Under the pieces are notes generated by a model, which was not told where the DNA came from, made no database searches, and saw only the letters and a list, made by a program, of their open reading frames with translations. 28,462 nucleotides of DNA, from NCBI GenBank assembly GCA_038213005.1, contig JBBQTU010000023.1:1-28462 (forward strand), read 5' to 3'. The DNA comes from JBBQTU01 sp038213005. GTDB taxonomy: Bacteria; Planctomycetota; Phycisphaerae; Tepidisphaerales; Tepidisphaeraceae. This document shows, one piece after another, positions 8,297 to 15,830 of this stretch; the stretch's first letter is position 1; each line of letters opens with the position of its first letter. Made by a program: the position numbers and the translations under genes.

Positions 8297-10189
8297 TCAG
8301 GCAAAGACGCCATGGAGGAACCAGCGGCCGGTCTCGTGAACGCGGAATATCCATTGCCGCCGGCCAGCCTCGTCTTCAACGTCAAAATAGTCCCGGGTCT
8401 TGTTGCGGCCTTCCCACCACTCGCCGGAGATGCGCTCCGGGCCAACCCAGTGGACCACGCGATGAAAACCATCCTCATCGCCAAACTGGATCGGCCGGCC
8501 GTCGCGGTCGTCCGATGGCGAAACGGTGACGCGAATCTCCTGCGGGATGGGCAGGAGCGTGAGGGGACGGTGAGGAGCCACGGAGGCACTGAGACACAGA
8601 GGAGCGTTTGAATCGGCCGTGTTGAAACGTGAGCCTCCACCTTCGATTGCTGGAAACGGGTGCCGCAGTTGATGCGCCAACTCTGTGCCTCCGTGACTCT
8701 GTGGTCCATCCACCGGTGTCAGCTTGAACGCATGTTCTGGAAGATGGGATTCGACGAGTTGCGCCTGCACGATCGAGTCGGGACCGAAGCGGATGCGGAG
8801 ACGGTCGAGGGTCTCCTGCCACTGTTCCATACCGGCCTGCTGATCGGTTTCGACCATGCTGGCTTGTTGCTGCCCCAGCGTGTCCAGACGCGTGGCGGAA
8901 AGTTGCAGGCCGAGGAAAGCGGCGTCGAAATTGGGTTGGGCGATGTAACGCAGCGAGCGATCCGGCGACCCCTCTGCTCCCTCCCCCTTGGGGGAGGGTT
9001 GGGGAGGGGGTTGAATGCGAGGGCGCAACCCTTTGCTGGATGTACCCCGACGGGAAGAATGCCCAGGCGACGAACCGTGTTGCTGCTGTTGCTGCATCGC
9101 GCAGCAGAAGAGGTTGAGCAGGAGTCTGGGGTTGCGGGTGGGGCGGGAGAGTTGAAGCGAGAAACTCAGCGGCGGCTCGTCGGGACGGGGCAGCGTGATG
9201 CGCAGCTCGCGAAATCCCTGGCCGCGGCGGTAACACTCTTCGATCATCGGACACAGCACGCGTCGGAAGGCTTCCTCCATGGCTTCGGGCTGGCTCGCCG
9301 GGCCCTCAAAATCCATGCTGCCTTCGATAGGCCGGCCGCACGGCAGCGGCACCAGCGGCTCGGCGATCTCGCCAAGGGTCTGCCCGATCCGTTGCAGGAT
9401 GCCCCGGCCCAATCGGGATGCGAGTTGATTCCGAGGCAGCTTGAGCAGTTGCCCAATCGTCTCGATGCCAAGCTGGTGTAGAAGATGCAGCGGATGATCG
9501 TCCAGGCGCAGGCAATCGATCGGCAGCGGGGCGAGGATGTCCCGGAGCGAAGCGGACTGCGTGACCGGGATGTTGCCGCCGGGGGAGAAGGTAAGGGCAT
9601 AGGCGGCCGCGGGATTGGGCGCCACGGCCAGGCGGGCGAAGATGCGAAGTCGGGTGAGTATCTGTGCGATCGTACGAAGCAGAGCCTCCAGCCCGCCGAA
9701 GAGGTGTTCGCAGCCGGTGAGGTCGAGGTAAACAATGGCGGCAGGAAGCGCTCCGCTACGTCGCTGGGGTGACGAAGAGGGCGGCTGGCTGAAAAGGTCG
9801 GCGGCATCGCAGGTGGTCGTGGCGACCACGGGGGTGAATCGCATGAGATACCGGCCGAGGGATTCGATGCCTCGGGCATCATCGGCAGGCTGCCATGGAT
9901 GGACCAGCAGATCAGTCGAGTGGATGCGGGCTTCGGTGAGGGTTTGGCCGGGATGGATGCCAAGGCGAAGGGCATCGGCGTCGGCCGCGACGACGATCTG
10001 GCGATTGGCGACGGCGTGGACGATCAGGAGATGGGGGGAGGTTGCTTGTTGATTGTTGATTGAGGGCGACGAAGCGGCCTCTTCAGCTCCCCCCTGACGT
10101 CTTTGGGAATCAGGCGACTGCCGTCGCAGGCGTCGGGCGAGTGAGTCGATGGGCCAGTTGAGCAGATGAATGCACAGTATGTGTTTCAC
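8297..10189 (-). CDS. imuB: ImuB, Y-family polymerase-like mutasome adaptor, with in-frame repeat insertions
   Basis: A 630-residue inactive Y-family homologue that in characterised mutasomes bridges the beta clamp, ImuA and DnaE2. The N-terminus 'CIHLLNWPIDSLARRL' and the central 'IVYLDLTGCEHLFGG' replace the acidic catalytic motifs of active Y-family enzymes, as in other ImuB proteins. The usual 'RPIEGSMDFEGPASQPEAMEEAFRRVL' segment and the conserved C-terminal tail (GRRQWIFRVHETGRWFLHGVFA type) are present. The GTG at 10189 has GGAG seven bases upstream and is preferred to the ATG at 10219. It overlaps the imuA 3' end by 80 bp and stops nine bases before dnaE2. The protein exceeds the usual 500 or so residues because of insertions near 22-48, possibly 137-149, 377-407 and 493-540, each matching repetitive DNA. 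Confidence 0.93.
   Translation of the reverse strand: MKHILCIHLLNWPIDSLARRLRRQSPDSQRRQGGAEEAASSPSINNQQATSPHLLIVHAVANRQIVVAADADALRLGIHPGQTLTEARIHSTDLLVHPWQPADDARGIESLGRYLMRFTPVVATTTCDAADLFSQPPSSSPQRRSGALPAAIVYLDLTGCEHLFGGLEALLRTIAQILTRLRIFARLAVAPNPAAAYALTFSPGGNIPVTQSASLRDILAPLPIDCLRLDDHPLHLLHQLGIETIGQLLKLPRNQLASRLGRGILQRIGQTLGEIAEPLVPLPCGRPIEGSMDFEGPASQPEAMEEAFRRVLCPMIEECYRRGQGFRELRITLPRPDEPPLSFSLQLSRPTRNPRLLLNLFCCAMQQQQQHGSSPGHSSRRGTSSKGLRPRIQPPPQPSPKGEGAEGSPDRSLRYIAQPNFDAAFLGLQLSATRLDTLGQQQASMVETDQQAGMEQWQETLDRLRIRFGPDSIVQAQLVESHLPEHAFKLTPVDGPQSHGGTELAHQLRHPFPAIEGGGSRFNTADSNAPLCLSASVAPHRPLTLLPIPQEIRVTVSPSDDRDGRPIQFGDEDGFHRVVHWVGPERISGEWWEGRNKTRDYFDVEDEAGRRQWIFRVHETGRWFLHGVFA
8570..8712. repeat. 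Inverted-repeat-flanked insertion in the imuB C-terminal part
   Basis: Arms of related 'CCACGGAGGCACTGAGACAC' type lie in opposite orientation at about 8578-8602 and 8681-8703, with roughly 80 bp between them. The arms match imperfectly. They are read in frame as 'CLSASVAPHRP' and 'QSHGGTELAHQ' in a region that is variable in ImuB proteins. Same architecture as the 174-bp element in dnaE2. Confidence 0.65.
8971..9013. repeat. 'CCCTCCCCC' palindrome inserted in imuB
   Basis: A perfect 9-bp stem, CCCTCCCCC (8979-8987) and GGGGGAGGG (8990-8998) with a TT loop, is followed by a second G-rich arm GGGGAGGGGG (9001-9010). On the minus strand it encodes 'QPPPQPSPKGEGAEG', a peptide I recall as a typical read-through of this dispersed palindrome in several phyla. 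A glutamine run and a Ser/Arg-rich stretch adjoin it. Confidence 0.8.
9745..9780. repeat. Possible short repeat insertion in imuB
   Basis: The stretch containing 'CCGCTACGTCGCTGGGGTGA' is read as 'SSSPQRRSGALP', interrupting the lead-in to the conserved 'IVYLDLTGCEHLFGG'. I saw no second copy in the window, so the repeat call rests on its low complexity and position. Confidence 0.3.
10048..10073. repeat. GTTGATT heptads plus one GCGACGAA octamer in imuB
   Basis: Two heptads and GAG (10048-10064) are followed by one octamer GCGACGAA (10066-10073), read on the minus strand as 'AASSPSINNQQA' near residues 40-50. The pairing of heptads and octamers repeats the composite at 5224-5312, in the same orientation. 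Confidence 0.7.
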
Positions 10190-10859
10190 GGGAGTACTCC
10201 AGATAGACACTCTGGCCAACGCAGTTGCCCGGCCCGTGGAGCAACTGGAGTTTCCAGCGTTGGATGGCGCGCTCGCCCGGGACAGGGGTGATCAGCCAGC
10301 GGGTTGCGGCGGCGTATACGCTCGATACCCGGCCGTGCGGGCGAATAAGAATTCCAACACCCCGGCCGGCTTCGGCGGCCAGTTGCAGCCGGCGAGCCTG
10401 AATCTGTGAGAGTCTGGAGCAACCGGCAACGACGACGCTCACGGCCGGACAAGCCAAACATTCGCCAATTAGTCTTATCTCATCATCGTCCGAATTGGGG
10501 TGGAGCAGATAGAGCTTGTCCAAGGGAAGTCCAAGTGCTTGTGCGGCCGGAGGATAGAAACGATGAGTCGGATCAGCCCAGACGATGATGGATGCCGAAG
10601 ATGAGGGGATAGTGCCTTGGGGCGCGGAGGCTGCTGCGACGCGACCAGCGAAAAACGCCGGAAAAAACGCCGGTAAAACAGGGTATTCGTAGATAATCTC
10701 ATGGATGGCTCCACGCGACAGGCCCGAATCAGGCAAGAGAGCATCGAGCTCCGGCAGGCCCATGTGGATCGCATGAGGATCATGCTGCACACTGCCGGGA
10801 GAGTCATCTCCCTGGCGGAGTTCGAGTAGCGAGCCATTCTGGACGGTTATGAACTTCAC
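10110..10859 (-). CDS. imuA: ImuA, RecA-like mutasome protein
   Basis: A RecA/SulA-related protein of the ImuA family, first gene of the imuA-imuB-dnaE2 cassette. The motif 'MGLPELDALLPDSGLSRGAIHEI' is the ImuA counterpart of the RecA segment before Walker A. 'IIVWADPTHRFYPPAAQALGLPLDKLYLL' and 'EIRLIGECLACPAVSVVVAGC' follow in family order, then 'RRLQLAAEAGRGVGILIR'. The C-terminus overlaps imuB by 80 bp. The frame is open to an ATG at 10898, but a promoter-like sequence overlaps that stretch, so I place the start at the GTG at 10859 (249 residues). An ATG at 10763 is a further alternative. No option has a good Shine-Dalgarno, so the start is uncertain while the family call is firm. Confidence 0.88.
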   Translation of the reverse strand: MKFITVQNGSLLELRQGDDSPGSVQHDPHAIHMGLPELDALLPDSGLSRGAIHEIIYEYPVLPAFFPAFFAGRVAAASAPQGTIPSSSASIIVWADPTHRFYPPAAQALGLPLDKLYLLHPNSDDDEIRLIGECLACPAVSVVVAGCSRLSQIQARRLQLAAEAGRGVGILIRPHGRVSSVYAAATRWLITPVPGERAIQRWKLQLLHGPGNCVGQSVYLEYSRETHTVHSSAQLAHRLTRPTPATAVA

Positions 10860-10898
10860 TCTAACAAACATTACAGACGTATACCGATCAAAAGTCAA
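10851..10898 (-). promoter_or_regulatory. Candidate promoter and LexA-like box of the imuA-imuB-dnaE2 operon
   Basis: On the minus strand TTGACT (10893-10898) and TGTAAT (10870-10875) are separated by 17 bp, a good sigma-70 spacing. Immediately downstream, GTTAGAGTGAAGTTC (10851-10865) has the form GTTA-N7-GTTC, one mismatch from the GTTC-N7-GTTC LexA box of alphaproteobacteria. It would overlap the expected transcription start. The planctomycete LexA box is not known to me, so the operator reading is speculative; SOS control of this cassette is established in other bacteria. Confidence 0.4.
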
Positions 10899-11146
10899 CC
10901 ATTTTTATTTGGGTGTTCCTAACTATGGGTTGTTGCAGCAGTTAACGCGGCCTTCTTGATCGGGGCATATTGGCGAGGGCGAATCGGTTTTTGGGAAGGC
11001 CCTATGGAACAGCACCAGTCCCGGAATTTCAGCGTGCAGGATGAAGGAACATCGCATCGCCTATCATTGTTTGAGCCGCCCGGAGCGATGCGTTCGCTCT
11101 GGCTGACCGGGCTCTTTCGCAAGTGGTTCAACACACGGAGTAAGTC

Positions 11147-11425
11147 ATGCGTTCGATCAAGGCAGTGGCGGCGATAGTGGCGGGATTGGCTTTGTCGGCA
11201 GTTGTCATCGCGGAAACTGGCGACAAACCGGCTCCGTCGACGACCGCCCCAACCACGCAAGCGGCGGCCGTCCCGATCAACAAATTCTGTCCGCTGAATC
11301 CGGATACCCCGGTGGACCCGACCGTCACGACCGTCTACCAGGGCAAGACCATCGGCTTCTGTTGCCCGGACTGCATCGCGGATTTCAAGAAGGATCCGGC
11401 CAAGTACATGAAAACGCTGAAGTGA
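11147..11425 (+). CDS. Small exported YHS-like cysteine-rich protein
   Basis: A 92-residue protein starting with a signal peptide (basic 'MRSIK', hydrophobic core to about residue 21), then a Pro/Thr/Ala-rich spacer and a compact C-terminal domain with 'NKFCPLNP', 'YQGKTIGFCCPDC' and 'FKKDPAKYM'. This matches the YHS/TRASH-like pattern of small metal-associated domains, where cysteines near 'GFCCPDC' may bind metal. The ATG has GGAG seven bases upstream. It stands alone and converges with the kinase gene at 11538. Export is supported by the sequence; a heavy-metal role is inference. Confidence 0.75.
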   Translation: MRSIKAVAAIVAGLALSAVVIAETGDKPAPSTTAPTTQAAAVPINKFCPLNPDTPVDPTVTTVYQGKTIGFCCPDCIADFKKDPAKYMKTLK

Positions 11426-11537
11426 GTCTTCGTCCCGGCAAAGACGGCCCACATGGCGGCGTGCTGAACTGGCGGACTGAGTGACATGCCGAAGGATTAT
11501 GGCGTCTGAGTTGTGTAAGCGACAGTCCGGCCGGCGA

Positions 11538-12611
11538 CTATGCACTGGCCAGTTCTGCGAGGCGCTTCGCGTTGGCCTGCATCCACATTACTTTGCGCTG
11601 GATCATCTGGAGGAAGGGGATCCCATCCAGCCGGCCGAAATTGCCGGTCGTGGCGATGGGCAGCACTGCCTCGGCGATCAGGGCCTCGACCATGAGCCAG
11701 GGGATTACGCGCAACTCGGCCTGCGACATGATCGTCACCTGTTCATAGCCTGCCACGAACTGCTTGAACCGCGTGTCATCGATGTGCTCAGGCCATTCAG
11801 AGACATCGCCCTCGCCGAAGATCACCGAGAACTGAAGGGCGCCGTTGGCGATGTCCAGGATCGGCTGCAGCAGGCGGGCCGAGTCGTAGTCGATAACGGC
11901 CGCGACGCGATTCTCGCGAAACAGCATGTTGCCGGGATGCCAGTCGGCATGGCAGACCCTCTTGGGCCAGTTCGCGATGCCCTCGGCATCGACGGCCGCC
12001 GCGGCTTCGTGGTACGAGTCGGTCAGGAACTTGCCCAGGGGAAGCCCGTCCTTCTGCTGAGCCAGGACCTTGGTGTTCAGCAGTCCCAGACCCGTCTCGA
12101 TCACCGATGTGGCGTGATAACTGCCGGTGGGGGGCTGGTACTGGCTGCGGAAGTCCAGCAAGAGTTTGTGGAACAGCCCCAGTGTGTGGCCGCCGTCATG
12201 CGCAGCCTCGGCGGTCTGGGGAAAGCCCTGCCCGGGGATGAACTCGAACAGCTCGTAGACCCCCCCTCGCCACTGCAGCATGGAATTGTTGTCGCCGCGC
12301 GTACCAATCAGATGCGGCAGCGGAAACTGCTTGTTGGCAAGGTGAATCTGGATTGCGTGGGTAAACGCCACCTTAAAGGGGTCATCCCGCCCGCGGGCGC
12401 GGCGCTTGAGAAGAAACCGTCCCTGTTCGCTGGTGATCAGCAGCTTTGGGGCCTTGCGCGAGCCTCGGGCGTAGTCACCCACCTGATCCACAGGGCCAAT
12501 ATCGAAGTGCGACATGACCGCGACGCATTCCTCGAGGGTAAATGCTTCACGCTGCCCGGTTTGTCGCTGGGCGCTGCTCGCTACACTGCTGATGACTGCC
12601 GATTGCTGCAT
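11538..12611 (-). CDS. APH/RdoA-type phosphotransferase family protein
   Basis: A 357-residue protein with the aminoglycoside-phosphotransferase/homoserine-kinase-II fold. The catalytic loop is CHADWHPGNMLF (about 220-231; D223 as base, N228 as metal ligand) and the metal-binding segment is AVIDYDSARLLQPILDIANG (about 238-257; D241 in the DFG position). The N-lobe has 'GRFLLKRRARGRDD' with a likely ATP-contacting lysine. The spacing and 'YELFEFIPGQGFP' are close to RdoA/SrkA-like stress kinases and homoserine kinase II, but no threonine-biosynthesis gene is nearby. The ATG at 12611 lacks a clear Shine-Dalgarno, and starts at codon 33 or later are possible because the first 20 residues look unstructured. 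The substrate cannot be told from sequence. Confidence 0.8.
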   Translation of the reverse strand: MQQSAVISSVASSAQRQTGQREAFTLEECVAVMSHFDIGPVDQVGDYARGSRKAPKLLITSEQGRFLLKRRARGRDDPFKVAFTHAIQIHLANKQFPLPHLIGTRGDNNSMLQWRGGVYELFEFIPGQGFPQTAEAAHDGGHTLGLFHKLLLDFRSQYQPPTGSYHATSVIETGLGLLNTKVLAQQKDGLPLGKFLTDSYHEAAAAVDAEGIANWPKRVCHADWHPGNMLFRENRVAAVIDYDSARLLQPILDIANGALQFSVIFGEGDVSEWPEHIDDTRFKQFVAGYEQVTIMSQAELRVIPWLMVEALIAEAVLPIATTGNFGRLDGIPFLQMIQRKVMWMQANAKRLAELASA

Positions 12612-12694
12612 GGATCAACTATGGATTGTCTGGACGCCTGTCGCCCCACATGTGAAAGATGTCGGCTGACAACTTACCCGGCACCCGGCAAGTG

Positions 12695-12718
12695 TCAACC
12701 TCAAACTCAACCTCAAAC
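12695..12718. repeat. Tandem 12-bp repeat
   Basis: TCAACCTCAAAC occurs twice in a row, followed by a partial TCAAAA. It lies between the divergent kinase and tatA genes. I see no function. Confidence 0.6.
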
Positions 12719-12830
12719 TCAAAAGACTGGGCACGCAAGTCCCTTGTGGTCAAGTTCAGCAAAGAGACGCTACGCCAATGAGTTGCGCAAGTCGGCCGGC
12801 TTTACAGGCGACGTCGCGGGCTGCTTTGTG

Positions 12831-12851
12831 TATAATCCCGATTGAAGGGAG
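12831..12851 (+). promoter_or_regulatory. Candidate -10 element and Shine-Dalgarno of tatA
   Basis: TATAAT at 12831-12836 is a consensus -10 hexamer. AAGGGAG at 12845-12851 lies eight bases before the ATG at 12860. No good -35 is visible at 16-18 bp spacing, so the promoter is only probable; the ribosome site fixes the start against an upstream TTG at 12842. Confidence 0.45.
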
Positions 12852-12859
12852 CGTGTCTG

Positions 12860-13162
12860 ATGATGATGCCGAACATGTTGGCTTGGGGCCTGTCGATGCC
12901 CGAGATGATGCTGATCCTCATTGTGGCGCTGCTGCTGTTCGGCAAGCGACTGCCGGAGGTGGCACGCAGCATGGGCAAGAGCGTCGTCGAGTTTAAGAAG
13001 GGCATGAGCGAGGTCACCGAGAAAATGACCGACGTCGGCGAGCAGGCCCAGAGGACGATCGATGCTCCGCCGGTGGCGCCCGCGTCGGGTCCGGCCGCTC
13101 AGGCCCTTAAGTTTGATCCCTACACCGGCAAGCCGGTCCAGCCGACCGAAGCCAAAGTTTGA
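12860..13162 (+). CDS. tatA: TatA/TatE twin-arginine translocase subunit
   Basis: A 100-residue protein with one N-terminal transmembrane helix (about 8-26), the FGKRLPE hinge (27-33), an amphipathic helix 'VARSMGKSVVEFKKGM' and a charged Ala/Pro-rich tail. This is the TatA/E layout: many copies form the pore of the Tat system that moves folded proteins across the inner membrane. No tatB or tatC is in the window. The start has a strong Shine-Dalgarno; two further ATG codons follow directly and could serve. The STN-domain gene begins 20 bp after the stop, so the two are likely cotranscribed. Confidence 0.92.
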   Translation: MMMPNMLAWGLSMPEMMLILIVALLLFGKRLPEVARSMGKSVVEFKKGMSEVTEKMTDVGEQAQRTIDAPPVAPASGPAAQALKFDPYTGKPVQPTEAKV

Positions 13163-13182
13163 TCCCGCTGCGGAGGTGCCTT

Positions 13183-14001
13183 ATGCGGTACGGTCTGTGG
13201 GTTTGCGTGTTGAGCGCACTGCTGAGCTTCATGCCTTCCTGGTCGCAGGCGGCTCCGTCGGCGACCCGTGCCCTGAGTCGCGAACTGGATCAGGTCAAGC
13301 TGGACGCGATCCCCCTGGGCGAGGTGGTTACTCTGCTTACCGACGCCACCGGCGCCAACTTCCACATCAACTGGAAGGCCCTGCAGGCCGTCGGCGTGGA
13401 TCGTACGACTGCGGTGACCTTGCATTTGCGGCATGTCACCGTTCGCAAGACCCTTTCGCTGATGCTCGAGCAGTTGTCAGCCACAGCGCCACTGTCGTTT
13501 TTCAACGATCAGGGTGTGATCGAAGTGACGACTCTCGAACTGGCCGACCTGGCCGTCATCACCAAGGTCTACAACGTCGAAGATCTGCTGATGGTGGCGC
13601 CTGAACTGGACCCCTCGGTCGGTCTGTTCGACAGCAATAGCCAGTCAACCAACAACGGCTCCTCGTCGTCACGGTCGTCGGGCTACAGTTCGGGTTCGAG
13701 TTCCAACTCGAATTCGCGCAGCACACGCCAGAGCTCACAGCGCAGCAGTTCATCCTCATCCCGCTCCAACCAGGGTTTCGGCTCTCCGTCGTCAGGGTCG
13801 GGAAACACCAGCGGGACGAATACAGATACCGAAACCCGTGAAGGCCGCCTCGCCGGGCTCGTTCAGTTGATCAAGGACACCGTCGAGCCGACCATCTGGA
13901 AAGAAAACGGCGGCACGGCCAGCATCAGCTCATTCAACGGGCACCTCATCATCACAGCTCCGAGGCGCGTCCACGAGCGCATCGGCGGGGCGATCGAGTA
14001 G
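13183..14001 (+). CDS. Secreted STN-domain protein with Ser-rich linker
   Basis: A 272-residue protein. Residues 1-23 form a signal peptide ending 'SWSQA'. The next 100 residues look like an STN (secretin/TonB short N-terminal) domain: 'LDQVKLDAIPLGEVVTLLTDATGANFHINW', then 'TLHLRHVTVRKTLSLMLEQL' and 'GVIEVTT'. A long Ser/Asn/Gly/Arg low-complexity linker follows (about 145-225), then a short domain with 'LVQLIKDTVEPTIW' and 'NGHLIITAPRRVHERI', resembling a secretin N1-like repeat. Related proteins are frequent in planctomycetes but lack a secretin pore. It stops right after 'GGAIE', where relatives usually continue with a helix, so the C-terminus may be slightly truncated. GGAGG six bases before the ATG supports the start over an upstream TTG at 13159. 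Confidence 0.8.
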   Translation: MRYGLWVCVLSALLSFMPSWSQAAPSATRALSRELDQVKLDAIPLGEVVTLLTDATGANFHINWKALQAVGVDRTTAVTLHLRHVTVRKTLSLMLEQLSATAPLSFFNDQGVIEVTTLELADLAVITKVYNVEDLLMVAPELDPSVGLFDSNSQSTNNGSSSSRSSGYSSGSSSNSNSRSTRQSSQRSSSSSSRSNQGFGSPSSGSGNTSGTNTDTETREGRLAGLVQLIKDTVEPTIWKENGGTASISSFNGHLIITAPRRVHERIGGAIE

Positions 14002-14158
14002 ACGGCATAGGTGCCGCAGCATCGGATCCGCTGTTGCCTGTTGACACACGATGCGCATGCTTTGCGTCTGGACGTGCCGCAGATCGCGGAGAGCCGTCTC
14101 TTGACCATCCCGCGCCGGGCGTCTGGATGTCGGCGGACTCTGCGGGTACTTTCTCACC

Positions 14159-15796
14159 GTGCCACCGAAATCATCGACTCTGATTCAAGCAAACACCCTG
14201 CGCGGGCAGTCAGGTCGGCTCCGCGTGGGGCTGATTCTCATCTGCGTTTTTGGCTTGGGCATCCGCGTGTTTCTCCATGTCGGGCGTGCCTGGCAAGGGG
14301 ACGAATGGGGAAGCATCCTCGCATTGAGCGATGGCTATGGGTCGCTGCTGGGCCACTTTGGCGGGTGGAAGACCATGAACTTCTACCTCGTCGCCCTGAA
14401 GGTGATCGGCGGGCTGACCACGCAACCCAACTGGGTTCTGGTAGCCCCGGGGCTTCTGTGCGGGTGCTGGCTGATCATGCTGGCGGCGGTGATCGCGCTG
14501 CGGTTGGGCGGCGGCGCCCGAGCATCGTTTCTGGCGGCGGTCCTGGTGGCGACCAACCCGTTTCTGGTCTCTCACAGCATCGAGATCCGCTCATACATTT
14601 TCCTGGCTGCGTTCAGTTCGGCCATGCTGCTGTATTTCCTGGACTGGCAAGCCAGCGGGCGGCTGCGCGATGGGGTTGCGTGCGCGATGCTGGGCGCGCT
14701 GGCGCTTCTGATGCACCTCAACGGCGTTTACACGGTGGCCGCGATCGGCGTGCTGACGTTGATCTGGGCTGTGCCACGGCTGGTGCGGCGTGAGCCGGAC
14801 ACGTGGCGACGGCTGGCCGTGCTGGGCGTGCCGGCGATTGTCCTCCTGGGGTTGGCGGCCGGGGCGTATCTTCCGCAGATGGCAGACATCCGCACGTTTA
14901 GATCTTTGTGGTCGGACACGCCGCCGACGGCGCTGACGTTTTTGCCCAAGACGACGACGCTGTTCTTTGGGCAAGGGTATATGGTGCTGCCGGCGATCGG
15001 GGCGATTCTCTATGCCGCGTGGCTCGTCACCCACAATCGCCGCCCCGCTCAACTTTTACTGGCGGCGGTGGTGGTGCCGGTGGCGGCCATTTCGCTGGCC
15101 GGAGTTTCGCATTACCCGCACGCGTATGCGAGGTTCCTCATCGCGATTCTGCCGTGGCTGCTGATTCTGATGGCCGACGGCCTGGCGGCGGCGACATCGA
15201 CCTGGGGCCGGGCGGCGTCGGTCGTGGCGCTACTGGCGGTGATGGCCAGCGGGGCGCAGTCGCAGATTGCCGCTTATCGCGAGGGGCGTGCTGCTCCGTG
15301 GGATCGCGTCGCGGCGGTGCTGAAGCAGCAGATGGGTCCGGGAGACGCGTGCCTGGTCGTGGGTAAGCCGGTCTACATTGCGGCATTGCAGGCGTACGGC
15401 GTGAGCGCGAGGGCAGATATTGCGGACACGCTGGCCGAGGTGCCGGAAGATGAGGACTGCACGGTTTTCCTGGTCGACGTGGGCCGGCTGCTCGAGGGGC
15501 GGCCGGATGTCGAGCAGTTTGAAAAACTCGGGCTGAGGCGGCTCACGGGCAAGCCTCGCGAGATTGGCCAGTGGGTCTGCGGCGAGCAGGCCGCGGGGGC
15601 CGGGGGCCGGGTCGATGGGGCGCTGATGTCGCCCTACCGGGAGGAAGCCAAGCTGCTGAAGTGGCTAGGTCGGCCGGACGAGGCAAAGGGGTATGAGCGA
15701 CTGGCCGCACTTAGCCGTGAACACGACAAGCCGCTATCGCTGCCGCAGCGCCGGCCGAAGAAGACGGCGGGGCCGGCGATTGAGCAAAGGGAGTGA
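14159..15796 (+). CDS. GT-C membrane glycosyltransferase (GT39/ArnT-like)
   Basis: A 545-residue polytopic inner-membrane protein with roughly 10-12 hydrophobic helices in the first 390 residues and a soluble C-terminal part. The first periplasmic loop holds 'AWQGDEWGS' with the D48-E49 pair that is catalytic or metal-binding in GT-C transferases (GT39, GT83) using polyprenyl-phosphate sugars. 'NPFLVSHSIEIRSYIF' and 'SHYPHAYARFLIAILPWLLI' are typical of this group in bacteria. Acceptor and donor cannot be told. It starts with GTG at 14159 without a visible Shine-Dalgarno. The 157-bp gap before it contains TTGACA at 14041 but no matching -10. The C-terminal basic tail is low-complexity. No other envelope-sugar genes are adjacent. 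Confidence 0.8.
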   Translation: MPPKSSTLIQANTLRGQSGRLRVGLILICVFGLGIRVFLHVGRAWQGDEWGSILALSDGYGSLLGHFGGWKTMNFYLVALKVIGGLTTQPNWVLVAPGLLCGCWLIMLAAVIALRLGGGARASFLAAVLVATNPFLVSHSIEIRSYIFLAAFSSAMLLYFLDWQASGRLRDGVACAMLGALALLMHLNGVYTVAAIGVLTLIWAVPRLVRREPDTWRRLAVLGVPAIVLLGLAAGAYLPQMADIRTFRSLWSDTPPTALTFLPKTTTLFFGQGYMVLPAIGAILYAAWLVTHNRRPAQLLLAAVVVPVAAISLAGVSHYPHAYARFLIAILPWLLILMADGLAAATSTWGRAASVVALLAVMASGAQSQIAAYREGRAAPWDRVAAVLKQQMGPGDACLVVGKPVYIAALQAYGVSARADIADTLAEVPEDEDCTVFLVDVGRLLEGRPDVEQFEKLGLRRLTGKPREIGQWVCGEQAAGAGGRVDGALMSPYREEAKLLKWLGRPDEAKGYERLAALSREHDKPLSLPQRRPKKTAGPAIEQRE

Positions 15797-15809
15797 CGGG
15801 GGGGGAGTG

Positions 15810-15830
15810 GGAACGCGTAGAACGTAGAGC
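15810..15830. repeat. Short dispersed repeat, 'CGTAGAACG' class
   Basis: GGAACGCGTAGAACGTAGAG lies directly after the glycosyltransferase stop codon. It is related, in inverted orientation, to the copy at 540-563. Confidence 0.4.

Noticed and set aside
10919..11545. 208-codon minus-strand frame across the YHS-like gene
   Set aside because: No recognisable domain, while the plus-strand frame has a signal peptide, Shine-Dalgarno and cysteine motif.
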